DNA of 64,000 bases, from positions 6,477,954 to 6,541,953 of the forward strand of contig NC_087066.1 of the NCBI RefSeq assembly GCF_963678635.1, written 5' to 3'. The first letter of the stretch is position 1. The number at the start of each line of letters is the position of its first letter. This DNA comes from Symsagittifera roscoffensis (taxonomy: Eukaryota > Xenacoelomorpha > Acoela > Convolutidae). The position numbers and the translations under genes are program-made. This document shows positions 25,372 to 35,155 of the stretch, one piece after another. The notes under the pieces are model-generated. The model worked only from the letters and a program-made list of their open reading frames with translations, was not told the origin of the DNA and did not search any database.

Positions 25372-25893
25372 TTATTCTTTGTAGCATCATGACCGGCAGA
25401 ACCGTTAACGAGAGCTCCAAGCCGAGCGGATGCTCTAAATAAGGTTATTCGCCTAGGAGCGGAAGGGTAGTTCGGAACGCGGAAGCCTTCTGGATTTCCG
25501 GGTTTAGTTTTTTAACCTAGTTAAGACCGAAAATTCACGTATGAGGAAGGATGGGAAGATTTGCAGTCCTGTCGTTCTCTGAGTGGTATATGACCAAAAA
25601 CACTTAAAGACATACAAGAAAGCAAAAAAAAGTAATTTAGTACAGTAGAAAAAACAAAAACAAAGAAAAAACGAACAAAAAAACAAAAACAGTAAAAATC
25701 ATAAAATCAGTAGATATCATCCCCCCAGACGAGATGTGATCCGACCCTCCCGTTTGTTGATGTTAGATATAATGTAGTTAAGGGCATTTATAATACTCAG
25801 GATCGTTATGAGAAAAGTTGTGGCCCGTTCCTGGTGCTTGTACTGTAGGGTTGTTTGAGTATTTAATCACGTTAATGCTAATTTGCGCTCAAT
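25372..25893 (+). other. Leader of element A with A-rich tract, non-coding
   Basis: An A-rich tract at about 25,620-25,705 corresponds in position to A-rich tracts in the leaders of D and B (their minus strands). Otherwise the similarity to those leaders is weak. No reading frame is supported. Confidence 0.4.
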
Positions 25894-26213
25894 CCGGAAG
25901 GGTCTCGAGATTAGAGCGGAAGACTGGTCCGCCAAGCAGTGCAAGGAGCTGCAGGAAGGGTCTCAAGGCCAACAACAATCGACTTTTGTGTATCGTTAAC
26001 AAATTTCATATCCCCTTTGGTACAGAAATTAAGATATCAATCTGTGGGGGCTCGACAGGGGCTAAATTGAAGTGACTCTCCACCGAGTTGCGAGTTTCCG
26101 AGTTAAGCACCTTAATTCAGATATTCAATAAAACCGGAGGGGTTAATATGATATATATTACTGTTTATACTGCCTGTATTACTACTCCTATGTCGTTTTC
26201 AGTGAAAAGATAG
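25894..26213 (+). repeat. 320-bp direct repeat, copy 1
   Basis: This starts at CCGGAAGGGTCTCGAGATTA and ends at a TCGTTTTCAG stretch. It is repeated 525 bp downstream with roughly 85-90% identity by eye. It ends in a polypyrimidine/CAG that looks like a 3' splice acceptor. It is not coding. Confidence 0.85.
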
Positions 26214-26318
26214 CAATCGGACCGGTTTTTAGAACCAAAATAGTGAAATTTTGATCCCCCACAAATCGCGATTTTTGAGATATCAATCTTTTTTGAAACG
26301 GAAAATGGTGAGTTACAT

Positions 26319-26366
26319 CACTAGTATAATTAGCACTAGTATAATTACTGCATTAGTATAATTAGT
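26319..26366 (+). repeat. Short tandem repeat, three units
   Basis: CACTAGTATAATTAG or a close variant occurs three times in a row. Confidence 0.8.
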
Positions 26367-26418
26367 GGAACCGGTTAATTTTAACTCGGACGGGTTGGAA
26401 CTAATTGGGTACCGAAAA

Positions 26419-26737
26419 CCGGAAGGGTCTCGAGATTAGAGCGGAAGACTGGTCCGCCAAGCAGTGCAAAGAGCTGCAGGAAGGGTCTCAAGGACAACAA
26501 CAATCGACTGTTGGGTATCGTTAACAAGTTTTGTATCCCTTTTGGTACCGAAATTAAGATATCAATCTGTGGGGGGCTCGACAGTGGTTAACTGAAGTGA
26601 CTCTCCAACGAGTTACGAATTTCCGAGATAAGCACCTTAATTCGGATATTGAACAAAATCGGAGGGGTTAATTTTGTTTGTATTACTATTTATACTGCCT
26701 GTATTTTTACTCCTTCATCGTTTTCAGTAAAAAAACA
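26419..26737 (+). repeat. 320-bp direct repeat, copy 2
   Basis: Second copy of the 25,894-26,213 repeat, again ending in TCGTTTTCAG, directly before the macrodomain coding remnant. Between the copies (26,214-26,418) lie the short tandem repeat and AT-rich sequence. Confidence 0.85.
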
Positions 26738-26749
26738 TAGAAGGGCGAC

Positions 26750-27425
26750 TACTCATTCCGGTTTCCATTCTCCAATTGATATCCGCTATGCGATCGACGG
26801 GGAAGGCGATGGATATTTTTTTCCGGGGAGTGGGGGTAGGACTTACCCACACTGAAAACTTATTAATAAAAAAAATAAGAATAGCAAGAGAGACAGGGGA
26901 TTTAGAAGCGGAAACAGGCGAGGAACCTAAGAAACCGGACATAGAGAGGGTAGTTGAGACATATTTTAACTTACCAAATGATTATTTAAGTAGCATAATA
27001 CTAACAGATAGCGATTTCAATTTCACAAATAGAACATGTGCGACATCAATCACAGCAGAAATGAGTTTTAGGACAGCGTTAGCAGCAGATTTTAGGAGAG
27101 GATATAAAAACAAAGAATTCTTTTGGAAGCAAAGACCAGGAATAGGGGCGTAGCAGCCTTGCCTCCAGCGGCGTCACAGACACCGGGAAATTACATATGC
27201 TTCTTGGTGACGAGGGCGACGGTTGAGCGGCACATGTATCCGGAAAACCTAGTCTTGTCCTTGACGATATTGAGAGACTTCAATTGAGAGTTTTCGCTTC
27301 AAGTGTACGATCCGAACCGAGGACGACTGCATCCACGGGAGCTGTACGCACTGATACACGTAATCTTCTCTGATACTAATATACGAGTATACTTACATAA
27401 GAAATATTACTTAAGTGGCATGCAG
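26750..27425 (+). pseudogene. Macrodomain-like module of element A, frameshifted
   Basis: The first half reads in the frame of 26,776-27,153 and carries FRGVGVGLTHTENL, then ILTDSDFNFTNRT and a helix ending in FFWKQRPGIG. A one-base frame change and a stop at 27,151 follow. The reading resumes (VAALPPA, then NYICFLVTRATVERH, LRDF, a TGA, VYDPNRGRL, ELYALIHVIFSDTNIRVYLHKKYY) to about 27,420. The order FLVTR, about 20 residues, L-xx-LRDF, SMP-like strand, L-xx-ELYA-xx-xVF, I-x-VYLH fits the C-terminal half of OARD1/Poa1-type macrodomains, which bind or hydrolyse ADP-ribose. The Gly-rich GCGLD loop of OARD1 is not kept, so catalysis is doubtful. No start is supported: in element B this module continues in frame from Pol. 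It is broken here. Confidence 0.55.
26825..26840 (+). other. Conserved G-rich tract
   Basis: GGGGAGTGGGGGTAGG lies in a run of about 36 bases that is almost identical between A and B (minus strand around 45,585-45,615), while most of the rest of the coding region has diverged widely. It could be an internal polypurine priming tract or a G-quadruplex, or simply the codons for the conserved RGVGVGLTHT motif. Confidence 0.4.
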
Positions 27426-27797
27426 GAGGTCGTCATACTAAAGGTGTGTTGTATGTGAGACGTGTGTTATGTTATATTATGTGTTATGTTATTAAGACAT
27501 AAGGGTAAGAAGGAGTTAGTGACCATGAACAACTGAATGACGATTTTAGAATTAGATCCAAAGATTGGACAGTCCAATTTTAGGTCGAATTCCAAAATTT
27601 TAGAAACTGATTGATTTTAATTAATTTTAAGATCAAAATCTTTTTATTTGACTGTTTTAAATAAATTTTAATACAAAACTAGTGTAAAATTGACAAATGT
27701 GATATTCGTGACCTCTTTTCTAGATCATGATTGATCGTTTAATCACTCATTTGTTTTCAAATCATCGAATCGTTACTAAAATCAAACTTACAAGAAG
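27426..27797 (+). other. Spacer between macrodomain and coiled-coil ORF
   Basis: AT-rich and without a conserved frame. Element B has a spacer of about 300 bp in the same place. It contains TTTTCTAG and TTGTTTTCAAATC stretches near its end. B has a clear TTTACTTTCAG at the equivalent position, so a splice acceptor for a subgenomic mRNA is possible. Confidence 0.4.
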
Positions 27798-28557
27798 ATG
27801 GATAATTTCAAATTGGATGAATTGATGGACCTGGCAGAGGCATATGAAGGACCGATGGTAGATGCGATCTATCGGAGGCTAATGGATCGAGACTTCGCTC
27901 TGGAGGACCCAGAGGTAGTCATGTTGCTGACCGCCTTGATAAACATCTTGGGGCATGATAACCGTGGGGACCGCCCCACGGAAGTCTTATTGATGGCAGC
28001 ATATGGAGAAGGAGGAGTACTAGACCGCCCGAGCATGAGCTTGATGAGGTGGAGAAACGGGGCTCTCTCAGGGAGAGACTTGGCGAACGAGCCTGGATTG
28101 GGAAGTTCAAGGACCTACCAACCAGGTGAGATGCCTTTGCCCACCAAGCCTAAGCCTGGACCGAGGAGGATGCATCAGGAAATGAACAGCGAGGCTGCCT
28201 CGTCTAGTTCACAACTGAGAGTAGCTGTGCCACCAAAGAGGGCGAGAGTAGAAGAGGAAGTTCAAACGAACGACACTATGCACGCAAGATCTCAATGGGA
28301 CGATAGAAGAACTAGAGAAGACTAGAAAGGAGCTGGACGAGATGACCGAGATCATGCTCACTATAGAAGAAGATAAGGACATGTCGAAGAAGTTGTTTGA
28401 AGACTGCAACAAGAAGCATGGTGAAGAAATAGAGCGCTTGAGGCGAGAATACAAGCAGCGATCGGAGCGGATGTCGTTAACGACAGCCGTAGAAAAAGTG
28501 ATACCTACAAGGGATATTCCTCGTGGGCTGTCTCCGATGAAACTCTTGACGCCTTGA
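27798..28557 (+). pseudogene. Helical/coiled-coil ORF1 of accessory region, element A
   Basis: The first 176 residues (27,798-28,325) form a helical N-terminal domain (MDNFKLDELMDLAEAY start; TEVLLMAAYGEGG and GRDLANEPGLG motifs) followed by a Pro- and charge-rich linker. A TAG closes this frame; the charged coiled-coil part (KKLFEDCNKKHGEEIERLRR) continues in another frame at 28,342-28,557. It aligns with 44,532-43,552 in B over both parts. The ATG at 27,798 is chosen because B has a methionine at the same alignment position (44,532). In CR1/L2-type retrotransposons a coiled-coil plus SGNH esterase ORF1 is known, and the same two modules stand side by side here. The function in this element is unknown; a structural or nucleic-acid-binding role is my guess. 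Confidence 0.6.
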
Positions 28558-28560
28558 GAA

Positions 28561-30465
28561 ATGAGCCAGACTACAGAAACGCGAATCCCGGATGCAACTG
28601 GTCGACTGATAAACCCGGATCCGAGTGACACCTTAGGTGACCCAGTCGTGGAGCAAACGGTGAGGAAGCTGATAGAGACAGCTGGACGACTGGTTGCCAA
28701 CAGGAATGCGCCAGGTTCCGGGGTGACTGCACCCTATGGAACAATCGATGTCACGGGCAGAGTACAACTCTCCCAAGACGTGATGACCAGAGAGAGAGAG
28801 AGAGTTAGCAATGCAACCTCATCAACGACGGGCTCTAAGGTCCCAGAAAGAAAGATACGAGAGATGCCGGCAAAGAAAGTGTCCCGAGTAATTGACGTGC
28901 AAAAGAACAACCAGTTGAGGTATAGCTTCACAGGAGCTCCGGATACGGATCCGGGAGCCTGCTTCAATCGATCGACTAGGAGCCCAGCAGTAAATATGCA
29001 GCAACCGCCACTTGGGACATCACATCTGATACTGGGGGACAGCTTGGTCAGTGTGCTCCAAAATTTGAGGACTTCCTGGATCACCACGGTGATGGTGTTT
29101 GGAGGCGCAACGATAGCCCAGTTGTTTCGGATGGTAGAGCTGATGAACCCAGGGAAAATCCCTAATGTACTGATCCTAGTAGGGACGAATAACATATCGA
29201 GAAGCTCTGATGGGGAAGAGAAGCTATGGGAGTCGATGATGGTGTACCTAGTTACTACTCTCTGGCAGCGATTCAACAGCGCGGTACTGACCGTCTGCAC
29301 TGCAGCAATGAGCACGAAGATGTTGACAGCAGCAGGGAGGAGACATGATGAAGGAGCAATCAGGTGGAACAACATCCTGAGGAATCTTGCGAGTCGGAAT
29401 GCTGGACGGATGATCCTTATGGATATTGAGCACGAGCTGAGAGCTATGGATCAGGCCAGACTGAATACTGACGGCATCCACTTTGACAGCATCGAGGGAC
29501 AAGCCTGGTTGAACAGAGTCTTCCAAGAGCGACTAGATGAAATGGAAGTAGAAGTATTTGACACGGGAGTGCTGAAGAAGGAAGAAACATCGAATAAACC
29601 GGCAATTTCAACCTTTGTGCCTCCTAACTTAGAAACACGTTTGGGAACGGTCCCAGTCGTGACGATCTACATGCCGCAAAGCTCTAGCGAGCCGGGGCAA
29701 AGGACAGCTGTACAAGATCGATTGGGGGAAGCGCCAAGGAGAAGAACCATCCATCCTAGGCGAAGATAAGGACCTGTCAATCCGACCGCGGAAACGACCA
29801 ACACCTCTAGATCGGTTACGAGATCAGAGACGACGAGCACCAGTCGAGAGGAGCGACACACAAACAGGAGCTCTCTGATGTGGTCGATACCCATACCTTC
29901 TCCCTGGCACATATATAAGGATGATCTGATGAAACTGAATCTTCAGATGGTGAGTTTTGCAGCAGATGCCATGAGGATGTTGAACGGAACGAGAATGTCT
30001 GTCAACGGACTGTACTCGATAACAGGTGTGGATTGGTTAATAGCTGGTGGCATAAACTTCAGCTCTACAACGGCCTTGAGGTTTGCCGATTTAGAGGCAC
30101 TGCCCTCGAACAATACAATGGGTCCAGTGAATGCAAGACCGTTGCAAAACGTGAAACTGAATCATGACGAAGGAAATCGAGAAGAGAGCCCTGGAAGATT
30201 CCTGACGACCAGGGCACCAATTGGACAACATATGAAGATTTTCAGGCAGGTGAAAGCTCCCCCAAGCCATGTGAAAGAAAGAGCGTACCCAAAACAAGTG
30301 AATCAGGAAGGTGATGTTCAGAGATACGGTGGGTTGAAGGCGATAAAGAAAGATGAGACCATCTTTGCTGCATATGACAAGGCAGAAATGAGGAAGGCCA
30401 AGATCATGATAGTCGCGAGTTCAGACTTCTTATATCCCTCAATTCACTGTTTTGGCCTGATGTGA
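28561..30465 (+). pseudogene. SGNH/GDSL hydrolase domain polyprotein, element A
   Basis: The frame is open from 28,561 to 29,769 (402 residues), then past one TAA at 29,767 to 30,465. Residues 152-325 hold a complete SGNH hydrolase signature: block I LGDSL (Ser161), block II Gly in FGGAT (about 182), block III GTNN (208-211) and block V DGIHF (Asp304, His307). Members of this fold are esterases, lipases or acetylhydrolases. The stretch after the stop (29,770-30,465) is matched without a stop in element C, so the TAA is a recent nonsense change. A one-base deletion near 30,440 relative to C ends the frame. The frame upstream of 28,561 is the same as 28,342-28,557, separated by one TGA, so ORF1 and SGNH were probably one polypeptide. 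No signal peptide is seen. Confidence 0.8.
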
Positions 30466-31140
30466 TAATGTTGGCAGCGGTCGACCTGGACCTAACACAA
30501 TCCGTGTCGATGGCGAGCGGAGTGAAAATGCAGACTGATCTGAACCCAATCAAAATTGTGTTCGCTGGCATCAATGACCATATACACAGCGGAGAATTCC
30601 TGAGCAGACTTAGAGAGCCTACGACAGCCTACCGAAGCCGCTGTATGGCCAGCTATAAAAGATACCCTCGAGTCAATGGGTGAAGTAGAGGATACCCTGA
30701 AAGAGGGTGCCTTCGCTAAAATAACACCGAGAGCCGTGTTTGCACCGTCTCCGGGATATGCACATCTCCCGAATGGACTGAAGTTCGTGTATGCGATTGT
30801 GGCTTTGCTCTCGGAAGGCAAATATGATGTGATCATATCTGCCCCAAATCGCGAGATAGAGATGGAGAATCTGAGGCCACTCAGGGCTGAATTACCTGCG
30901 GTGTGGTCGGACATCTCGAATGCCATGAGAGGTTTCAAGGACCATTCACTACACATGCTAGTATTGGACGAAGTACTGGGTTTGGAACTGTCCAACTTTA
31001 GTCGGCTACTTAAATTGAAGCCAGGAATTGACGATGACCATAGAGTAATCGTAGCGATGTCAAATGGTTTATAGTTCCGAGGAATGGAAGTAGGAGAGGA
31101 AGAAGAGAGGAGAAACAACTCCAAAGAGACCAGAGCTCAC
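30462..31140 (+). pseudogene. Second SGNH-like block, element A
   Basis: The first part (30,462-30,683) has IVFAGINDHIHSG, which resembles SGNH block III (GxND). The second part (30,676-31,074) is in another frame, with SPGYAHLPNGLKFVYAIVALL, ISAPNRE, LHMLVLDEVLGLELSNFSR and GIDDDHR. Elements B (FAGMNDHLH, 42,690 region) and C (FAGINDHLH, 63,1 kb region) have the same motifs. GIDDDH could stand for a block V Asp-His pair, but no GDS block is visible, so a catalytically altered SGNH domain is only a hypothesis. A frameshift lies near 30,625 and a TAG at 31,072. The domain ends before a charged linker that continues into the next module. Confidence 0.45.
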
Positions 31141-32730
31141 TTGGATGCGATGGTTTTGAGGACGTAACCAGAGGCTAACCAGTGGTTGCACTTAACCCCT
31201 CGGATAGCAGCATTGGGAGCTGATGCTTTCGAGCAAGGCCCCATGATGATCAAGAAGATCCATGCCTTTTTAGTGAAGGAGGTGAACGTGGCTGAAAATG
31301 CTGAAGATAAATCTGCCGAGTTTGTGAACAGAGTGTGCCAAGTTACCCTGGAAGCTTTCTGGACCCAGAAAGTGAAGGGGGAAGAAGGCTTTGACCGGAC
31401 TGATAACATGCTGGAAGGGCTAGGAGCCGGATGTACCGCGTCCTTCTTGGAGAAGATTTACCCACACTTTCCCGATATTTGATAAAGGAATTCCTCCAAG
31501 CAGTAGTCGAAATATCGATCGTTGAACTACTAGCCTTGTTCGTGGCGTTTAGAGCAGAAAACTTTGTGAAAGGACCGGTTGTACTGCTCACCGAAGGAAT
31601 TCAAAAGCTGCGATTAGATGGACTTCTAACGTTGATTGCAATAACGCATGGAAACTTGGGAGGAATGATGAATTTGACGCGCTACCCAGAGCAGATGAGA
31701 GAGAACGTAAGGAAGTTCGAAGTGAAACGATCTACGGATTCCTGGAATAAAATAAGAGATTTGCGACATACTCTTATCCAGTAACTCCTGCAGCAGAATC
31801 GCTTTGGAGCAGGAGAGGATGAAACAATCCAGAGGGAGGAAGACGTGCGACGACATGTTGGGGGCATGCCCTTGTTAACTGATCTGAGCTTAGCTATGAG
31901 GACCGATCCCTTAGCGTTGAACAGAGGAGCCACGGAGTTCGTGGCAGTCATATACGGACCAGCAGTCACGTTTGCGTTCCCCGATGTTAAGGTGGAAGCA
32001 TACAGGAGGTCGGTGTTGCACCTGAACCTCATATCAGCAGTGGACGGAAGTGCGCCGAATTGGTGTGAGCAGCACGTATTGCGAGAACTCATGAGCGAAG
32101 ATCTGTTGTTTGCCAAGATATCGGAGCCAGAGATGACGGTCGTCAACTTCGATCATCACTTCCGTGATCGCATGGGAGAAATGGGCAGAGGACACCTTGA
32201 GGTGTTCCAAAAGCTCTGGAACCTAAGGCCCTTTGACAAAACAAATGGGGAGATCACGAGAATTCGACTCACTGCGGCGTACCAGAAGGTGAGAGAGGAG
32301 ACGAAATGTTGGGGTGATTACAAGAAGTTGCCTGAGGAAACCCCTGAATTCCCTCTGATAAGAAGGATGTTGCTCGGAGCAGTCTCCGTAATACAAACTT
32401 CTAGGTTGAGAGCGTTTGAGACAAGTGAAAGGAGAGTGGCGAAAATCTCGGAAACGATCGATCCATGTTTTGTGGGCAGGAATGCTGCAGTGTTGCAGCA
32501 TTAGCGATTTGTTTACATGGATCAAGCAACGAGAAGGCGGATAAGCAACGCAGCGATTCCGAAGCCTGGAGGATTTGACAAGGAGTGGGCGAGAGTGGAT
32601 CTAGCGCCTATGAAAAGGTGAGGCAGAGCTGAATTACCAGAGTCTTCCCTGATCTTGAAGAGTGTGAAGCCGGAGTTAATGGTGGGAGGAACGCTACAGA
32701 CGACAGCTAGCACCCTTCGGATATGAAGCG
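31141..32730 (+). pseudogene. Conserved helical domain (unknown), element A
   Basis: Three open stretches (31,186-31,482; 31,431-31,784; 31,845-32,504) are one protein broken by a frameshift at about 31,440 and a TAA at 31,782 where C keeps a sense codon. Landmarks shared with C and B are FEQGPMMIKKIHAFLVKE, FVKGPVVLL, LDGLLTLIAITHGNLGG, GMPLLTDLSLAMRTDPLAL, YGPAVTFAFPD, and RRSVLHLNLISAVDGSA with NWCEQ. The composition is that of a soluble helical protein. I do not recognise a family. The strong conservation of the LAMR(T/S)DP to NWC(E/Q)Q segment in three copies shows it was functional. The frame continues with changes to about 32,730. Confidence 0.5.
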
Positions 32731-33847
32731 GTCAAAATAATCTATGCAGAGGAAGAAGATCTGTCAGCTAGTAAGCTGGTCATACCGAATTTTCCGGAGG
32801 GGCCAGAAGTGAAGAGCAAGGGCCCTCAAATTCGAAAGAGAAACCAGAAGGAGATGATCGGCAGGGAGGAAGCCGTCAATCGGAAGAACCTATGCAACAG
32901 GAACCCGATCGGGCCGAGAAAGAGGACGATAAGGCATCGACAGTAGGAGTATCCAGCCTAGACTTCAATTTCCTCAGTGATTTTGAAAACGGTGCGGATG
33001 CGTTAGAAACGAATGAGCCAGGAGACGAGGGTAATTACACACTGGAACCCCCGTCGGCTTTTATGGAAACGAGCCGGACTTTGATGGAGAGCGCTCTCCG
33101 AGCAATTCTAAAGATACAGAACAGAGACTCCTCATGGAATCAGCAAGAAGAAGAAGAATAAAAGGCGCTGCCAGAGTATTTTTCTTGGGAAGGTTGCCCG
33201 AAGAAGAGCTGGAGGTGCATCACAGGGACCATGAAAAAAGGACGGTATGTAGAATGGACAGAGTAGCCTTTATGGAAGAGGTCTGGACGGTAGTTCAGAG
33301 CTACGGTACCCAGTCCATTTTGAAACTAGGTCTCAACCGACCACTAATGCGGGAGGTCCTTGACAAACTCGACGAGTGTGATGGGAGATTGAGTGAGTTA
33401 TTGCTCGACTCAGCCACTGACGAAAGTGAGGCAAACTCCCCTATCAAGATGACGCCGCAAGAAGACGAAGGACAAGTGGTATATCTGTCAAGAACCCGGA
33501 AAGGAACGAAGCGGTCAAAATTAGTAATTGACAAGATTAACGAAATGAAGATGAAACTGGGCAGCAAGGTGTCCTTGAGAAAGGCAGGAAAGACGAAGGT
33601 GGATTCCCAAATCTCGATAAAAGCTGTCAATTCAGCGAAAAGAAAGCGAGTCGAAGAAGCTATGGATCTGGGACAAGGTGATGATCGACAAGGTGCTGAC
33701 TTATGTAGCAATGATGCCACCCATTCTCATGGCAGAAATAAAGTCAACCAGTTACAAGACCAAGAAGAAGGACCGCACTCTGACTGGAGCAATATTAGAA
33801 ATGGAAATACTCAGCCAATGTGGGGAGAGTACTATGAAAGACTTTAA
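32731..33847 (+). pseudogene. Acidic linker and FMEEVW-type domain, element A
   Basis: It starts with LAPFGYEAVKIIYAEEED in one frame, then 32,892-33,161 (acidic, Ser-rich, SSLDFNF-SDFEN), then 33,134-33,847. The last carries RVAFMEEVWTVVQSYGTQSIL, GLNRPLMREVLDKL and a basic tail (RKGTKRSKLVIDKINEMKMK). Element C has the same layout at 61,03-60,09 kb. B keeps the acidic part and an EFN-EELWNTG-GLDDKARKELLRKM version. The module alternates acidic and strongly basic segments, as in phosphoprotein-like or nucleic-acid-binding linkers. The function is unknown. Confidence 0.45.
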
Positions 33848-35155
33848 ACCGTCTCCCATGAACCATGGAAAAGGAAGTGTTGTAGGACAGCTAGTCCCAG
33901 TGGAATATAACCGACTGGCAGTGTCGGATACTGTATCAATAGATGAGTTCACCAATGGTTACATAGAGATGGTGGAGTACAGAAACTCAGCCAGAAGACA
34001 CTTGATGGCTCTGGAAGACCAAAGTGCTATGGAAGGTTATTTGGAAACAATGATGCAAGGCATCACCCTGAAGCAGAAAAATACGGGACTCTGGTATCTT
34101 CTGAGATGCACGCAGAAAAGATACAGCAAATGGTGAGCCTTCCATTGAGAGCGGTAGTGTTACGATACTTCGAAGAAGAAATGAGAACCACGCCTAAGAT
34201 ATACGCTCTGATAGCAATACCTTACGTGAAAACAGAGCTACAACTGAGGTTCGCTTGGTGCATGATTGGACTGACTCGCGGAGAATATGATTCGGAAGAA
34301 AGAAAAAGATCGAAAGAGGAAAAGGTGTTCTTAATGACGAGTGTGAGAGATCTGATGACCCAAGAAGGAGCAGCAATAACGTGCGCGAAGCGGTGAGACG
34401 CTCTCTGTTTCATTTGGTTCATGATAGAACAAATGTCAGTGCTAGCATTGAACACTTGTGTTAAGATGCTAAAGGAAGGCGATGATCGAGCGAAAGCCTT
34501 GCTCTTGCTAGCACTGCTGGATATGCATCATAGCAAACCAATGCGAGTGAACATGAAGGAACCCGTTGAACTAGAACCCTTAAGGAAAATAGACGAAATA
34601 AGGAGATTCTCAAAAAAAGAGCTGAGGCTCACTAAGGAATCCATGGGAGCACTGCCGAAATCCAGTGAATACTGTGAACCAATCAGGAAGAAGTCCTACA
34701 GTTACCTGTCCGGAATCAGTGTACGTATCCTAAATGAGGACATACACGATTGCTTCTTTGATTACGAGCAAGCAGTATTGCTAAGATTCTGGACGTCGAG
34801 AATTGCAACGATAAGAAGCGCTGCTAATCAGCAGGTCATGCTGGGACTAGTCTTGGAGGAAAAGGTGACTGCATCTTCAGTGCCAAAATTGGACAACCGG
34901 GTAGAATTTGGATTGGGATTCTCAGACGAACTGCTGAGAACGAGTTTGATGGTAGAGTGGGAACTGATGAAACCATCATGGTGTCCGAGTCCCAACGCTG
35001 ATTCACTATTACGGGCGACACAAGGCGTACAGAGGGAACTAAACTCAGGCTGTAACTTGCGTGATCTTAACATCATCTATAACGTGATGACAACAGCCTC
35101 TAGGAGCAACGGAGAAGACAAAGTAGAATTGCCTGGCTGGGGACCAGAGGACTAG
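33678..35155 (+). pseudogene. Large conserved domain (unknown), element A
   Basis: Open stretches 33,678-34,136, 34,106-34,396 and 34,421-35,155 are one protein in C (60,072 down). Shared motifs are LTGAxLExEILSQCGE-TMKDFKPSPMNHG, VPVEYNRL, ALEDQSAMEGYLET, VVLRYFEEEM, ELQLRFAWCM, CAKR(R)DAL, LPKSSEYC, FWTSRI, WCPSPN and LPGWGPED. The breaks are frameshifts near 34,110 and a TGA at 34,394. B has a divergent version (FEEAMRT, GQLMFAWSLVG, CSLRWIM, SGVMGIAYNPFL, PSWCPHPH). I see no known enzyme motif. Seven motifs conserved among copies point to a real folded domain. Confidence 0.5.

Noticed and set aside
28787-28806. AG dinucleotide run as a microsatellite of interest
   Set aside because: Short, and lies within the coding frame of the SGNH protein (Arg/Glu codons); nothing unusual.
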